Assembly (NCBI GenBank): GCA_016302505.1
Contig: JAEDNL010000002.1
Location: 5,502 to 69,501, forward strand
Direction: 5' to 3'
DNA from: Bacilli bacterium
GTDB lineage: Bacteria; Bacillota_I; Bacilli_A; RF39; UBA660
Length of the DNA stretch: 64,000 nt
Part shown: positions 16,501-25,893 of the stretch, piece by piece
Numbering within the stretch: position 1 is the stretch's first letter
Layout of the letters: every line of letters begins with the position of its first letter
The notes under the pieces: generated by a model
The model's database searches: none
The model's input: the letters and a program-made list of their open reading frames with translations, nothing else
What the model was told of the DNA's origin: nothing
Position numbers and translations under genes: made by a program

Positions 16501-19500
16501 TGCCCTCAGCTAGGTAGGGTTTGGTTTAAAAATACATCAACAGTTGTTAAAAACAATAGTGAAGAAATAGATTTAACAGTTGGTGAGAATAGTGTATTTA
16601 CTAATTGGGGAATGTATTTAGATGGTCGTCTTAGAGTTTATGTTCCGAATGGTAGTTCAAAAGATGGATTAAATTATTTAGATGGTTACAAGAAGTTATT
16701 TCAAGCTAATGAGTCATTTATTTATCCGACTGGTACGATTATTGGTAGTTATAAACATGTTGCTATTCCATATGATTTTGGAGAATATTCTTTAAGAGCA
16801 GTTACTAAAAAGAATGGTGCTGGAGAAGATGTAACAGCATATGAAATAATAGAATATCATGGTGCTGATTTAACTAGTGAGTATCAACTTCCTGATGTAA
16901 TAGTAACAGATGAAAATTTAAGTGCTACTATTAGTGGATCTTCATGGCAACAAGGAACTGGTTATAGATTTGGTGGGACTATTAATATTAAGAATAATAC
17001 TTCTGCTGAAATAAAAGATTGGACAATAAGAATTAGTTTGCCAACTGGCGTTACTTGGGGCAACTGTTATGGTAATGCTAATGAAACAGTAAATGGAAGT
17101 ATAGTGACTCTTAAAAATAAAGAATACAATGGAACAATCGCAGCAAATGGGCAGATGAGTTTATCTTTCTACTATGATACATCATCACAAAGTTTAGAGG
17201 CTAGTATAGATAGTGTATATTCAAGTACTAGTGCTGTTATGAATGTTATATCAATTGGAGAATATGCATATAGGCATACTACTACAGTGCAGGGACAAAC
17301 AATTGATTTAGTTGCAAACGGTCTATTAAATATTGATGATCATGGTCTTGAAAATATTTCTGTTAAATCTTTAACCTCAGACAGTTTAATATCAATAGGA
17401 GATTATGGTCTTTACAATACTGCACTTCAGACAGTAAATCTTCCTAATTTGAATTCACTTGGTAAATATGCAATGTCTGACATGGATACATTATATAGTG
17501 TTAACCTTGGTAATATTCAAGTTATGAAGGAAAATTCTATTAGTAATAACCCTAACTTAGAACAAATATTTATTGGAACTATTAATACTGATAATATGTC
17601 TGTTCATTCAACTGCTATGAATAATATCGGGACTAATGCTAATGATAGACTTAGAATATATGTTCCTAAATCTAAAGTTGAATTTTATAAAGCATTATTT
17701 AGTAATTATTCTGAATATATATTTGAAACAGGTTATATAGTTGGTTCATTTATAAATACACCAATTCCATATGATATAGGTGAATATTCTGTTAAAGAGG
17801 TAACTATTAAAGATAGAAGTGGTAATGATATTAATGGATGGCAAATTATAGAATATCATGGTGAAGATATAACTAATACCTTTGAAATACCTGAGTCATA
17901 TACAGTAAATGGTATTACTAAAGATGTAATATCTATAGGTGATTATGCATTTAAGCATACTAGTGTTAATACTAGTGATGGAACTGACATTGTTAATAAT
18001 AAATTAATAAAAATTGGTAATCATTGTTTTGAAGAAATTACTGCTATTAAATCATTTAGTTCAACAAGTTTATTAGAACTAGGAAGTTATGCATTTAATA
18101 AATCTGGTATAGTTTATATGAATATAGAAAACATTAAATCTATTGGTTCATATGCAATAGCAAATATGACTACAACATATAAATTAAATCTTGGTAAAGT
18201 ATCAAATATGGAACCAAATGCATTATATAATTTACCTAACTTATTACAAACATTCTTTAATCCAACGACTGAAACAAGAGTATTTGATAAATATTCTATT
18301 ACTGATGTTGGTACACAAACTGCTGATCGAATGAGATTTTATGTATCATCAACTGAAGTAACTGAAACTCAAACTGACACTAAGCAAATTGATATTAATG
18401 TAACTGAATCATGTAATGAATCATCAAGTGGTTGGGGAACTAATAGAACATATACAAATAGTTGTACAGTTACAGTTAAAAATAATACTGATAAAACATT
18501 AAATTCTTGGACTACAACGGTATCTTTAAACGGACATTCATTGAAAAGTGGTTCTGTAAATAATGCTGTATATGAAAGCAATTCATCATCATTGATATTT
18601 ACTAATACTAATTCAAATGGAACTATTAATCCTAATGAAAGTATAACATTTACATATACATTAACAGGTAGAACATCAAGAAGAAATGGTAAATATTTAT
18701 CCAATTCTATTGGTACTTATACTGAGAGTAAAACAGTTACATATGATGACTTTGTAACTGAAGAGTATGCTAGTTCATTTAGAAGCGAGTATTATGATTA
18801 TTTCTTTGATTATGGAACTATCTTAGGAAATTTTACTAGTACTAATGTTCCATATGATATTGGAGAATATTCAGTTGTATTAAGAGAATATACTAAAAAA
18901 GATGGTGAAGTTGTTACTGGATATGAAATAGTTGAATATCATGGTATGAATTTAACATCTTCATACATAATACCAGAGTCCCTTACAGTTAACAATAATA
19001 CTTATCCTGTTATTGGAATAGGAAAAAATGCTTATAGATTTGCTACAATGGCAACTGGTAATACTCTTGATATATCCAATACATCACTGTTATATGTTAA
19101 TAATTATGCATTTTATAAGCTTGGTATTAGAAATTTAATACTTCAAAATACTGAATATATAGGTCAATATACATTCTTTAATAACTCATTATATAAAGTT
19201 ACTTTAAGTGGACTTAATCATGTTGATAATTATGCATTTGCTAATAACACTTTGTTAAATTATATTTCACTTGGATATGTAAGTATCATAGGTGAGGGAG
19301 CTTTCTATGGATGTAGTAATATTGAACAAATGTATTTTAGTACTACTGAAGTTGATAATAGTTCTAATAGTGTTAAGATAAGTATTGGTTCTAATGCATT
19401 TTATAATACTGGTACTACTATTGGAAAGAGACTTAGAATATATGTTCCTGATGATAATCTTGGTACTACTTCTGTAACTTATCAACAAGCATATAAAAAT

Positions 19501-20895
19501 ACTCTTCCTACTAATGTTAAAGACTATATTTATCCAACTGGATATATAATAGGAAGTTATAAATATGGTTCATTACCATATGATATAGGAGAATATTCTA
19601 TAAGAGAAGTAACCGTTAAAAATGCAGTTGGAACTAATGTTACAGGTTGGGAAGTAATAGAATATCATGGTGCTGATATAACAAGTACATTTAATTTAAC
19701 TTCTCCAATAAGTAAAGATGGTAAAAATTATAATATAGTTTCTATTGGACCATATGCGTTTTATGGAGTATCTGTATCTAGTGGTCAAACTTGGGAATTT
19801 GTACTTCCAAATAGTGTTGTACAAATAGAAGATTATGCATTCTATAAAACAGATATAACTAAAATAAATGGCAATCAAATTTCTAGAGTAGGTAAATATG
19901 CTTTTGCTGACTGTGAAAATTTAACTAATGCTATATTTAATAGTGTTATTGTAGCTGATGATTATTCATTCTATAGTTGTAGTAAAATCACATATATTCA
20001 ATTTGGATCTGGTACTACTACTATTGGTCAATATGCATTGTGGAATCCATATCAAGGAGGACCATCAACAACATTAAACATGCAAGTATCAGCAGTACCT
20101 AATACAGCATCAAATGCTCTTCCTGAGTATGAGGTTGAAACTTTCATAGGTATAACTATAGGTTATAAATCTAATTTTACATATAGTGTTCCAAATTCAG
20201 TATCAAATACTTTCTCAAATGCGGTTCCATGGAAATATCATAATAATTCTCCTATATATTTTTCAAGTGATTACTTATATATAGTTGATGGTGATACTGC
20301 TATAATAACTGGTTATACTGGTACTGGTGCCACTAATAGTAGTTTAGTTATTCCAGATACTGTATCTGGATATAGAGTTACTTCAATAGCAGCTAATGCA
20401 TTTGATAATAATACTTATGTTACCGCAATAACATTACCTTCATCAATGAATAAATTAAGTGATGGCTTTTTAGATAATAATAAAAATATTGCTAATATTT
20501 ATGTTGATAGTGCTAATACATCATTTAAGAGTGTTAATGGTATTCTTTATGATTATGGTGGGACTATATTAATGAGATATCCAAATGGTAAAAACGCCAC
20601 ATCATTTACGATACCAAGTAATGTTACAACAATAGCATATCGTGCATTTGCAAACAATGTTACATTAACAAGTGTTACATTTAATTCTTCATTAGAAACT
20701 ATCGGTGCGTATGCGTTTGATGGGTGTACGAATATAAGTTCATACACATTTAATAGTGATGTACCTGCTTTAACAGCGTATGATACATTCAATAAAGATA
20801 GTTTGATATATATGTATGTCCCTGGCACATCATTAAATAATTATAGAAATGATGTATATTTTAAAGAATACACAAGTTATTTGTTATCTAATTAA
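13564..20895 (+). CDS. Giant BspA-type leucine-rich-repeat surface protein with CBM2-like inserts
   Basis: A 2443-residue protein. The first about 120 residues are Lys/Tyr-rich with a short hydrophobic stretch (42-58). A membrane helix (about 122-140) ends DAYSWF (141-146), a SipW-type site set unusually deep. Next come a TasA-like stretch, a beta-helix-like segment beginning near ETQFRDAVLNAL, and many BspA-type (LRR_5) repeats of the form IxxIGxYAFYN. A PYDIGEYS...EIIEYHGADIT module occurs at about residues 1069, 1402, 1763 and 2005. Two CBM2-like domains are inserted (about 1119-1220 and 1608-1709). There is no LPXTG or C-terminal anchor. Last gene of the fibre operon. BspA-type LRR proteins bind host or bacterial surfaces, and CBM2 binds polysaccharide, so an adhesin is likely. 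Confidence 0.85.
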   Translation: MKRSINKIYNTIVNYLIESFHMSKNKIKKKIKRLKNKLKKFYYYEIIGIVAISVYFYKSVKKLYDSKYVVLLRNNIKKYYEIIRNKALEYFNKYKIYLNTAKKENTKKIKEYKNEYSKYMTKPILAKAFVILILSVFVIYDAYSWFYSEYQSRGTKISLGTVVHEITHYDSSGKIIGEHGDTITVIEEDDLSNTFKNTQYIVIKNTGSLDLDYNLSFTLDGTMSNAGVLYYRVLDITDEVNAQTITSSSTKLETYALNNPTPEALETDAVNPVSNLTTIPQLIIKGQIDKDKDDDENNYRYYRIDYGMYQTVNSSLYSGASVAVHANVYSTQRGIDYSLSQEGQIWLVENETQFRDAVLNALSGDTIKLADNIKVDGSIDFGRRVHIDTDIYNLEITGDLVYDFVEMGSLNINTSAGGKLDVGANLYMNTPKSKIHFIGTNKDYDIFVGSKFTVNGIQNEEEDGVLIEATRIIKNKAGNIPVDVYVMSNTRITIAPNVEIGYLIAEKNATNIEILNNGTITQIQLQDMNLIDTFSKYQIYVYNLNKILGVLGGSSIMLPENSTPYIGPNKGNTLIIKGVSSNDITVSGSDNFTDKDINIGAPDDSVFPIQGEEDSYYVYIRDNNETLEGLLTAYFTEIDENTVGEKINNIKKLIIYTINSAYFENEDFAYVNTSLPKIEYLGLSNATVIDGKTINKIADNTLSNKTSLRTLILPKTVTTIGSGAFENVNLGRIYSDKAFEFLTIPSTVTSIGSNAFKSTRYVTFEGQVPPTIESGAFNLDINGSKFFVPMGAIKAYENVENINAENIYYEAKLSDNKQYFLYDYKDGYGISYFINTVSIGDSLTIPNTLTLNSINKTITAIGYNAYRNLNTSSSGASMTIPTTVELIDSYAFYEDNITNINLDNVKSINDYAFYKTKLTILESDTINKIGSYSFYNVPLTKVMLENVSEIGAYAFYNNTTLYELNLGQVKIIGDYAFYNCPQLGRVWFKNTSTVVKNNSEEIDLTVGENSVFTNWGMYLDGRLRVYVPNGSSKDGLNYLDGYKKLFQANESFIYPTGTIIGSYKHVAIPYDFGEYSLRAVTKKNGAGEDVTAYEIIEYHGADLTSEYQLPDVIVTDENLSATISGSSWQQGTGYRFGGTINIKNNTSAEIKDWTIRISLPTGVTWGNCYGNANETVNGSIVTLKNKEYNGTIAANGQMSLSFYYDTSSQSLEASIDSVYSSTSAVMNVISIGEYAYRHTTTVQGQTIDLVANGLLNIDDHGLENISVKSLTSDSLISIGDYGLYNTALQTVNLPNLNSLGKYAMSDMDTLYSVNLGNIQVMKENSISNNPNLEQIFIGTINTDNMSVHSTAMNNIGTNANDRLRIYVPKSKVEFYKALFSNYSEYIFETGYIVGSFINTPIPYDIGEYSVKEVTIKDRSGNDINGWQIIEYHGEDITNTFEIPESYTVNGITKDVISIGDYAFKHTSVNTSDGTDIVNNKLIKIGNHCFEEITAIKSFSSTSLLELGSYAFNKSGIVYMNIENIKSIGSYAIANMTTTYKLNLGKVSNMEPNALYNLPNLLQTFFNPTTETRVFDKYSITDVGTQTADRMRFYVSSTEVTETQTDTKQIDINVTESCNESSSGWGTNRTYTNSCTVTVKNNTDKTLNSWTTTVSLNGHSLKSGSVNNAVYESNSSSLIFTNTNSNGTINPNESITFTYTLTGRTSRRNGKYLSNSIGTYTESKTVTYDDFVTEEYASSFRSEYYDYFFDYGTILGNFTSTNVPYDIGEYSVVLREYTKKDGEVVTGYEIVEYHGMNLTSSYIIPESLTVNNNTYPVIGIGKNAYRFATMATGNTLDISNTSLLYVNNYAFYKLGIRNLILQNTEYIGQYTFFNNSLYKVTLSGLNHVDNYAFANNTLLNYISLGYVSIIGEGAFYGCSNIEQMYFSTTEVDNSSNSVKISIGSNAFYNTGTTIGKRLRIYVPDDNLGTTSVTYQQAYKNTLPTNVKDYIYPTGYIIGSYKYGSLPYDIGEYSIREVTVKNAVGTNVTGWEVIEYHGADITSTFNLTSPISKDGKNYNIVSIGPYAFYGVSVSSGQTWEFVLPNSVVQIEDYAFYKTDITKINGNQISRVGKYAFADCENLTNAIFNSVIVADDYSFYSCSKITYIQFGSGTTTIGQYALWNPYQGGPSTTLNMQVSAVPNTASNALPEYEVETFIGITIGYKSNFTYSVPNSVSNTFSNAVPWKYHNNSPIYFSSDYLYIVDGDTAIITGYTGTGATNSSLVIPDTVSGYRVTSIAANAFDNNTYVTAITLPSSMNKLSDGFLDNNKNIANIYVDSANTSFKSVNGILYDYGGTILMRYPNGKNATSFTIPSNVTTIAYRAFANNVTLTSVTFNSSLETIGAYAFDGCTNISSYTFNSDVPALTAYDTFNKDSLIYMYVPGTSLNNYRNDVYFKEYTSYLLSN

Positions 20896-20921
20896 AAAAC
20901 AAGTTTAATACTTGTTTTTTT
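20894..20921 (+). terminator. Terminator of the fibre/LRR operon
   Basis: AAAAAACAAG (20894-20903), loop TTTAATA and CTTGTTTTTT (20911-20920), a perfect stem ending in Ts, starting at the stop codon of the giant gene. Confidence 0.8.
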
Positions 20922-20923
20922 CA

Positions 20924-20932
20924 TGCTATAAT
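20924..20932 (+). promoter_or_regulatory. Extended -10 promoter of pcrA
   Basis: TGC followed by TATAAT (20927-20932) is a perfect TGnTATAAT. No -35 box is visible because the terminator occupies that position. Transcription would begin at about 20939, at the ribosome site itself. Confidence 0.6.
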
Positions 20933-20949
20933 TAAATAGAGGTAAAATT

Positions 20950-23022
20950 ATGACGTTAAATAATAAACAATTAGAAGCTGTAAAACATATTGAAGGACCT
21001 TGTTTAGTTTTAGCTGGGGCAGGTTCTGGTAAAACCAAAGTTTTAACTGAAAGAATAGTAAATTTAATTGATAATGGAATAAGTCCATACAATATTTTGG
21101 CAATAACATTTACTAATAAAGCTGCGAAAGAAATGAAAAATCGAGTTGAAATTGAATTAGATGGTGTTGCTAACTCTATATTTATTGGTACTTTTCATTC
21201 ATTTGGTCTAAAAATACTAAGAGAAAATTATATTGACATTGGATATACATCTAACATTACAATACTTGATACTGATGATGTAAAGGCTATTGTAAAAAGA
21301 ATACTTAAAGAAAATGGATATGATCCTGCTAAGTATGATGTTAGAACAATAATAAATAAAATAAGTTCAGCTAAAAATGACGGTATTAGTCCAGAAGAAT
21401 ATAAAAAATTATTTTTAAATGATCTTGATATAGTTATAGGTTTAGTTTACACAGAGTATACAAAACTTTTAAAAGAAAATAACTCTGTTGATTTTGATGA
21501 TTTACTTCTTAAACCTGTTAAATTATTCAAAAAGAATAAAGATATTTTAGAAAAGTATCAAGAGAGATTTAAATATATTTTAATAGATGAGTATCAAGAT
21601 ACTAATGGTATACAATATGAATTATGTAAGCTTCTTGCAGATAAATATAAGAATATATTTGTAGTAGGAGATGCTAATCAATCTATATATTCATTTAGAA
21701 ATGCTAACTATAGAAATATTCTTAATTTTGAAAAAGATTATAAAAATCCTAAAGTAATTCTTTTAGAAGAAAATTACAGAAGTACTAATAATATTTTAAA
21801 AGCAGCTAATTCAGTAATTAAAAACAATAGTGAAGGTAAAAAACTTAATTTATGGTCATCTAAAAATGATGGTGAACTTCTTACATATATTAGATGCGAA
21901 GATGAAATAAAAGAAGCTAATTTTGTTATAAGCAAAATAAAAGAACTAGTTAATAGTGGATATTCTTATAGTGATATAGCAGTACTTTATAGAACTAATG
22001 CTCAGAGTAGAGTAGTTGAAGATGCTTTTGTAAGAAATAATATTCCCCATAATATAATTGGTAGTTATTATTTTTATAATAGGAAAGAAATTAAAGACTT
22101 AGTTGCATATTTAAAACTAATATATAATCCTTGTGATTCAGTTAGTTTAGAAAGAGTAATAAATGTGCCTAAAAGAGGTATTGGTATTAAGTCTGTTGAG
22201 AATTTAAGAAAGAAAGCATTAGAAAGTAATTTATCTATGTTTGATGCGATAGATAGTGGTAAAGAACTTGAATTTAAGAATTTAATATTAAAATTACAAG
22301 AGTTTTCATTAAGTAGTAATTTATCTGATTTAATAGAAGAAGTTCTTATTGCTACTGGTATTAGAATGGAATATGAACTTAATAATTCTCTTGAAAATGA
22401 AGCCAAAGTTGAAAACTTAAATGAATTTAAAACAGTAGCTTTAATGTTTGAGGAAAGTGGAATATATGATTTACAAACCTTTTTGGAAAATATTGCTCTT
22501 GTTAGTGATAGAGGTCAATATAATAATGATGGAAACGAGGTAAGTATCATGACACTTCACTCAGCTAAAGGACTTGAGTTTAATATAGTATTTTTACTTG
22601 GTATGGAAGAAGGTTTATTTCCACATAATAGAAGTTTTGATAGTTTATCTGATTTAGAAGAAGAAAGAAGACTTTGTTATGTTGGAATTACTAGAGCAAA
22701 AGAAAAACTATATTTATTAAGTGCAAGACAAAGGACTATTTTTGGTAAAACATCTGGTAGTATTGAAAGTAGATTTATAAGAGAAATTGATGATAAATTA
22801 ATTAACAAAATATCAACATCTAAAGAACAAGAAAATAAAAAAGTAATAGGCAATATGTATAATTCATCTAGTGAAATAAAAACCGGTGATAATGTTATTC
22901 ATACAGTGTATGGTGAGGGTGTTGTTGTTAATATTAGTGGTGGTGTTGCGACTATAGCATTTAAAAATGGTGTTGGTGTTAAATTAATCGCATCTAATCA
23001 TAAATATTTAACAAAGAAATAA
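20950..23022 (+). CDS. pcrA: ATP-dependent DNA helicase PcrA/UvrD family
   Basis: A 690-residue superfamily 1A 3'-5' helicase for nucleotide excision repair and replication-conflict clearing. Motifs in order: LAGAGSGKTKVLT (Walker A), AITFTNKAA, IGTFHSFG, ILIDEYQDTN (Walker B), VVGDANQSIYSFRNA (III), EENYRS (IV), SIMTLHSAKGLEF (V) and RRLCYVGITRAKEKL (VI). The last about 50 residues (GDNVIHTVYGEGVVVNI) are the Tudor-like C-terminal domain that binds RNA polymerase in PcrA. Slightly shorter than Bacillus PcrA but complete. An AGAGGT ribosome site precedes ATG 20950. It is independent of the fibre operon, from which it is separated by a terminator. Confidence 0.95.
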   Translation: MTLNNKQLEAVKHIEGPCLVLAGAGSGKTKVLTERIVNLIDNGISPYNILAITFTNKAAKEMKNRVEIELDGVANSIFIGTFHSFGLKILRENYIDIGYTSNITILDTDDVKAIVKRILKENGYDPAKYDVRTIINKISSAKNDGISPEEYKKLFLNDLDIVIGLVYTEYTKLLKENNSVDFDDLLLKPVKLFKKNKDILEKYQERFKYILIDEYQDTNGIQYELCKLLADKYKNIFVVGDANQSIYSFRNANYRNILNFEKDYKNPKVILLEENYRSTNNILKAANSVIKNNSEGKKLNLWSSKNDGELLTYIRCEDEIKEANFVISKIKELVNSGYSYSDIAVLYRTNAQSRVVEDAFVRNNIPHNIIGSYYFYNRKEIKDLVAYLKLIYNPCDSVSLERVINVPKRGIGIKSVENLRKKALESNLSMFDAIDSGKELEFKNLILKLQEFSLSSNLSDLIEEVLIATGIRMEYELNNSLENEAKVENLNEFKTVALMFEESGIYDLQTFLENIALVSDRGQYNNDGNEVSIMTLHSAKGLEFNIVFLLGMEEGLFPHNRSFDSLSDLEEERRLCYVGITRAKEKLYLLSARQRTIFGKTSGSIESRFIREIDDKLINKISTSKEQENKKVIGNMYNSSSEIKTGDNVIHTVYGEGVVVNISGGVATIAFKNGVGVKLIASNHKYLTKK

Positions 23023-23036
23023 TTTTAATTAAAAAA

Positions 23037-23063
23037 ATTATATGATATAATAAATCATATAAT
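23037..23063 (+). promoter_or_regulatory. Extended -10 promoter inside a perfect 10-bp inverted repeat
   Basis: ATTATATGAT (23037-23046), a 7-base centre and ATCATATAAT (23054-23063) are exact reverse complements. The element contains TGATATAAT (23043-23051) and a second TATAAT (23058-23063). AGAGGTG and ATG 23075 follow. It may be a repressor operator or a palindrome by chance in AT-rich DNA. Confidence 0.45.
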
Positions 23064-23074
23064 AGAGGTGTGAT

Positions 23075-25669
23075 ATGTCGTTTTTTGAAAAAAGAAAAAA
23101 AAGGAAAATACAATCAAGGGCTAATGCTTATATTAAAAGTTTAAAGGGAAAAGAAATTAAAGATATTGAAAAAAGTTTTTTAGATAATAAAGAGTTTGAA
23201 AACAATGAAATTGTTCTTTCACATCTATTCTTTAATTATAAAGAACTTATAAGAATATTACCTTTAAACTTTCAAGTTTCTAGGGTAAATAGTAATTTAT
23301 CTATGTTTAATTATGCTTCTGATGAGGCAAAGAAGCAAATAGTTTTAAAGTGGTTAAATGAAAATAAATTCTTTATGAATTCTTTTATAGTTAAATTTAC
23401 AGAAAAAGAGTATAATGAGTATTTATCTTTATATTTTCAAAGACCCGATGATGTTGCAAAATTATACATGGATGATTTAAAGAAAGTAATAACTGTACTT
23501 GAAAAAAATGATTTTAAAGAAACAAGAAATCTTATTAATAGAATTAAAGATAAATTAACTGAAAAACAGTGGGAGTATATAATACCAGTTAATCCTGCGT
23601 TTATTGAGTATGCTCCGATAAACATTCAAAATAAATATAGTGATGATGAAAAGTATGCAAGATATATAATTGGACCTGCTAAAAAAGCTTATATAGAAAA
23701 ACAACTAAATAAGATTAATAGTGATTTATCTCTTTTGAAAGATATGGAAATAGATATTCAAAAAGAATATATAACTAAATATCCATCTATGATTAATTAT
23801 ATCGATGAAGAAATTTTAGTAAATTTGTTAAAATACGATATTAACCTTATTAAATATGTTAATATATCTTCTTTGAAAAGTATTGATGATAAGAGTCATA
23901 AATTTATATATGGCTTACTTGATAATATTCAAAATAAATCAACAAGTGAAATAATAAATATATTTATTGATAAAGGTATATTAAATGCTAAGGGTAAACT
24001 ATATAGATATGATGATAAAAGTAATAATTTATCTTATCAATATAGTAAAAAAATAATAAGTATTATTAAGTCTTTACCATTACAGACAATTAATGAATTA
24101 ATTAAGGTAGATATTAATTATGTTCTTGCATATATAGTCCCTTTATATAATGATTCAATTGATAGAGTAACTAAGGATAAAATAATAATAGATTGCAATT
24201 CTAGATGTTTAAATCTATTTAGATTGTATTATGGTAGTGATGAAATATATACAAATTATTATAAAATAATAAATAAAATATTTAATGAATATTTAAATAA
24301 TTTAGAAAATTATAATTATTTTAATGATTTTGAGTGTGTTTTTGATCTTTTAAAAATATTATTTAATAAAAATATTATGCTGAATAATGATTATAAAAAA
24401 GTTAGTATGTATATTGGAGTAAATTTAAAATATAAAAATGATCAGATGACTGATTCTCATGATTTTAAAATTAAAACATTAAATGAACTATTAACTAATG
24501 CATATCATACGACTATAAATAATGATTCTGATTTATACGAAATATCTTCATTAGAACTTTTTGATAAAAGATTTTCATTTATAAGTGATAATATTCTAAA
24601 AGAATTTAATAAAAGTAACCATACCAATATATCCACATTATTATATATAGTAAAAAATGACAATACTAGAAATCTATTTATAAATTACTATAATATTCTT
24701 AAGAATATATATAGTGATACTAAGGAAGTGTTATATAAATCCATTGAAAATTTTACATATAATAAAGAGTTATTAATGTCTTGTTTAAATAAAAAGTTAA
24801 ATCCTAAAGAATTAGAAAATTTCATAAGTGTATTGTCTTCTTTTAATAATCCACTAAATGTTAGTGATAGTGAAAGTCTTAATAGTTATGAAATAGATTA
24901 TTTAAAGCAATTTTTAATAGAACTTTCAAATATTAAAGATAGTACAATATATAAAAATATTTTATGTAAATATCTATTTAATAGGGGTTATAATTCTAAG
25001 GGCAATAGTGGTTGGTTAGAAATAACTACTATTAAACAAATAATAGATATTTATGATCCTTCTAAATTAAAGGACTTTAAAATTGATGGTAAAAATGTCT
25101 TTAGTAAAAATGAACTATCTTATTTAAAATTTATTAGTAAATTGTTTTCATATGATGCTGAAGTATTATTTTCTTTTGTAGATAAAATGCTTAATAAGAA
25201 AATTAAAAGAAATACTGTAGTAATTGGTAGCTTCTTTGAAAAGTTAAAAAAATATAAGAGAGAGATTATTAATTCATCCCTAGTGACATTGAGTGAATTA
25301 GATGCTTTATCATCTAGTGCTGAATTTGTTACTTTAAAGGAAATTGATGGTGTTAAAGTATATACCGTTTATGATAATGATTTTAAAGTATTATACTCAT
25401 ATAATGATGATAAAATACATTGTAGTTATAGTGATGCTAGTAAAATATTAAAAAATTCTTATTGTTATGAATTTATACCAAATAATATCAATTTTAGATT
25501 TACAACTTTTGATGATAAAACAATATTAAAAATAAATAAAGATGAAATAATTAATAAAAATAGTCTTATTCCTAAGTTTATTATAGTATCTGGTATGGTA
25601 ACTGATGAAATAATTAATGTTGCGAAGAGAGAGAAGCTTAGTGTAGTGTCATTGGAGGAAAAATTATGA
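23075..25669 (+). CDS. Large unknown cytoplasmic protein
   Basis: I do not recognise this 864-residue protein. It has a Lys/Arg-rich N-terminus (MSFFEKRKKRK) and no signal peptide or membrane helix. It is rich in Asn, Ile, Lys, Leu and Ser, with long alternating helices resembling a helical-repeat scaffold. The C-terminal about 100 residues change to short strands (VKVYTVYDNDFKVLYSYNDD), suggesting a small separate beta domain. No catalytic motif stands out. It ends in an ATGA overlap with a 55-codon gene, so the two are translationally coupled. The promoter lies in an inverted repeat. Lineage-specific protein of unknown function. Confidence 0.8.
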   Translation: MSFFEKRKKRKIQSRANAYIKSLKGKEIKDIEKSFLDNKEFENNEIVLSHLFFNYKELIRILPLNFQVSRVNSNLSMFNYASDEAKKQIVLKWLNENKFFMNSFIVKFTEKEYNEYLSLYFQRPDDVAKLYMDDLKKVITVLEKNDFKETRNLINRIKDKLTEKQWEYIIPVNPAFIEYAPINIQNKYSDDEKYARYIIGPAKKAYIEKQLNKINSDLSLLKDMEIDIQKEYITKYPSMINYIDEEILVNLLKYDINLIKYVNISSLKSIDDKSHKFIYGLLDNIQNKSTSEIINIFIDKGILNAKGKLYRYDDKSNNLSYQYSKKIISIIKSLPLQTINELIKVDINYVLAYIVPLYNDSIDRVTKDKIIIDCNSRCLNLFRLYYGSDEIYTNYYKIINKIFNEYLNNLENYNYFNDFECVFDLLKILFNKNIMLNNDYKKVSMYIGVNLKYKNDQMTDSHDFKIKTLNELLTNAYHTTINNDSDLYEISSLELFDKRFSFISDNILKEFNKSNHTNISTLLYIVKNDNTRNLFINYYNILKNIYSDTKEVLYKSIENFTYNKELLMSCLNKKLNPKELENFISVLSSFNNPLNVSDSESLNSYEIDYLKQFLIELSNIKDSTIYKNILCKYLFNRGYNSKGNSGWLEITTIKQIIDIYDPSKLKDFKIDGKNVFSKNELSYLKFISKLFSYDAEVLFSFVDKMLNKKIKRNTVVIGSFFEKLKKYKREIINSSLVTLSELDALSSSAEFVTLKEIDGVKVYTVYDNDFKVLYSYNDDKIHCSYSDASKILKNSYCYEFIPNNINFRFTTFDDKTILKINKDEIINKNSLIPKFIIVSGMVTDEIINVAKREKLSVVSLEEKL

Positions 25670-25833
25670 TAGATGATATTAATAAAGAAATAGAAAATCT
25701 TAAAAATGATGAAGAAAGTTATATAAAATACATTGAATGTTTTTGTGAAATAGATAAGGTAATTGAAGAAAATTCTGAGGAATATATCGAGTTTAAGAAA
25801 ATGGATGAAAATAGTTTTGATGATGAATACTAA
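25666..25833 (+). CDS. Small acidic protein coupled to the 864-residue unknown gene
   Basis: A 55-residue protein, about one third Glu/Asp, predicted to be helical with two Cys (CFC). Its ATG overlaps the TGA stop of the upstream gene (ATGA), and a GGAGG ribosome site lies ten bases upstream, inside that gene. A strong terminator follows directly. The coupling, good ribosome site and terminator support a real gene. It may be a partner or chaperone of the upstream product. Function unknown. Confidence 0.7.
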   Translation: MIDDINKEIENLKNDEESYIKYIECFCEIDKVIEENSEEYIEFKKMDENSFDDEY

Positions 25834-25893
25834 AAAAAATGAATTAATGAGGTTGTTTACATATATCTTACAATCTCAATTAATCATTTTTTT
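25832..25893. terminator. Bidirectional terminator between convergent genes
   Basis: A long imperfect stem pairs about 25838-25855 (ATGAATTAATGAGGTTG) with about 25871-25886, flanked by As on the left and Ts on the right, so it can stop transcription from both sides. It overlaps the stop codons of both convergent genes. Confidence 0.7.

Noticed and set aside
18369..18704. A 111-residue minus-strand frame inside the giant LRR gene, with other antisense frames at 15751, 19267, 19696 and 20553
   Set aside because: They lack ribosome sites and lie opposite well-supported repeat-coding sequence, so they are shadows.
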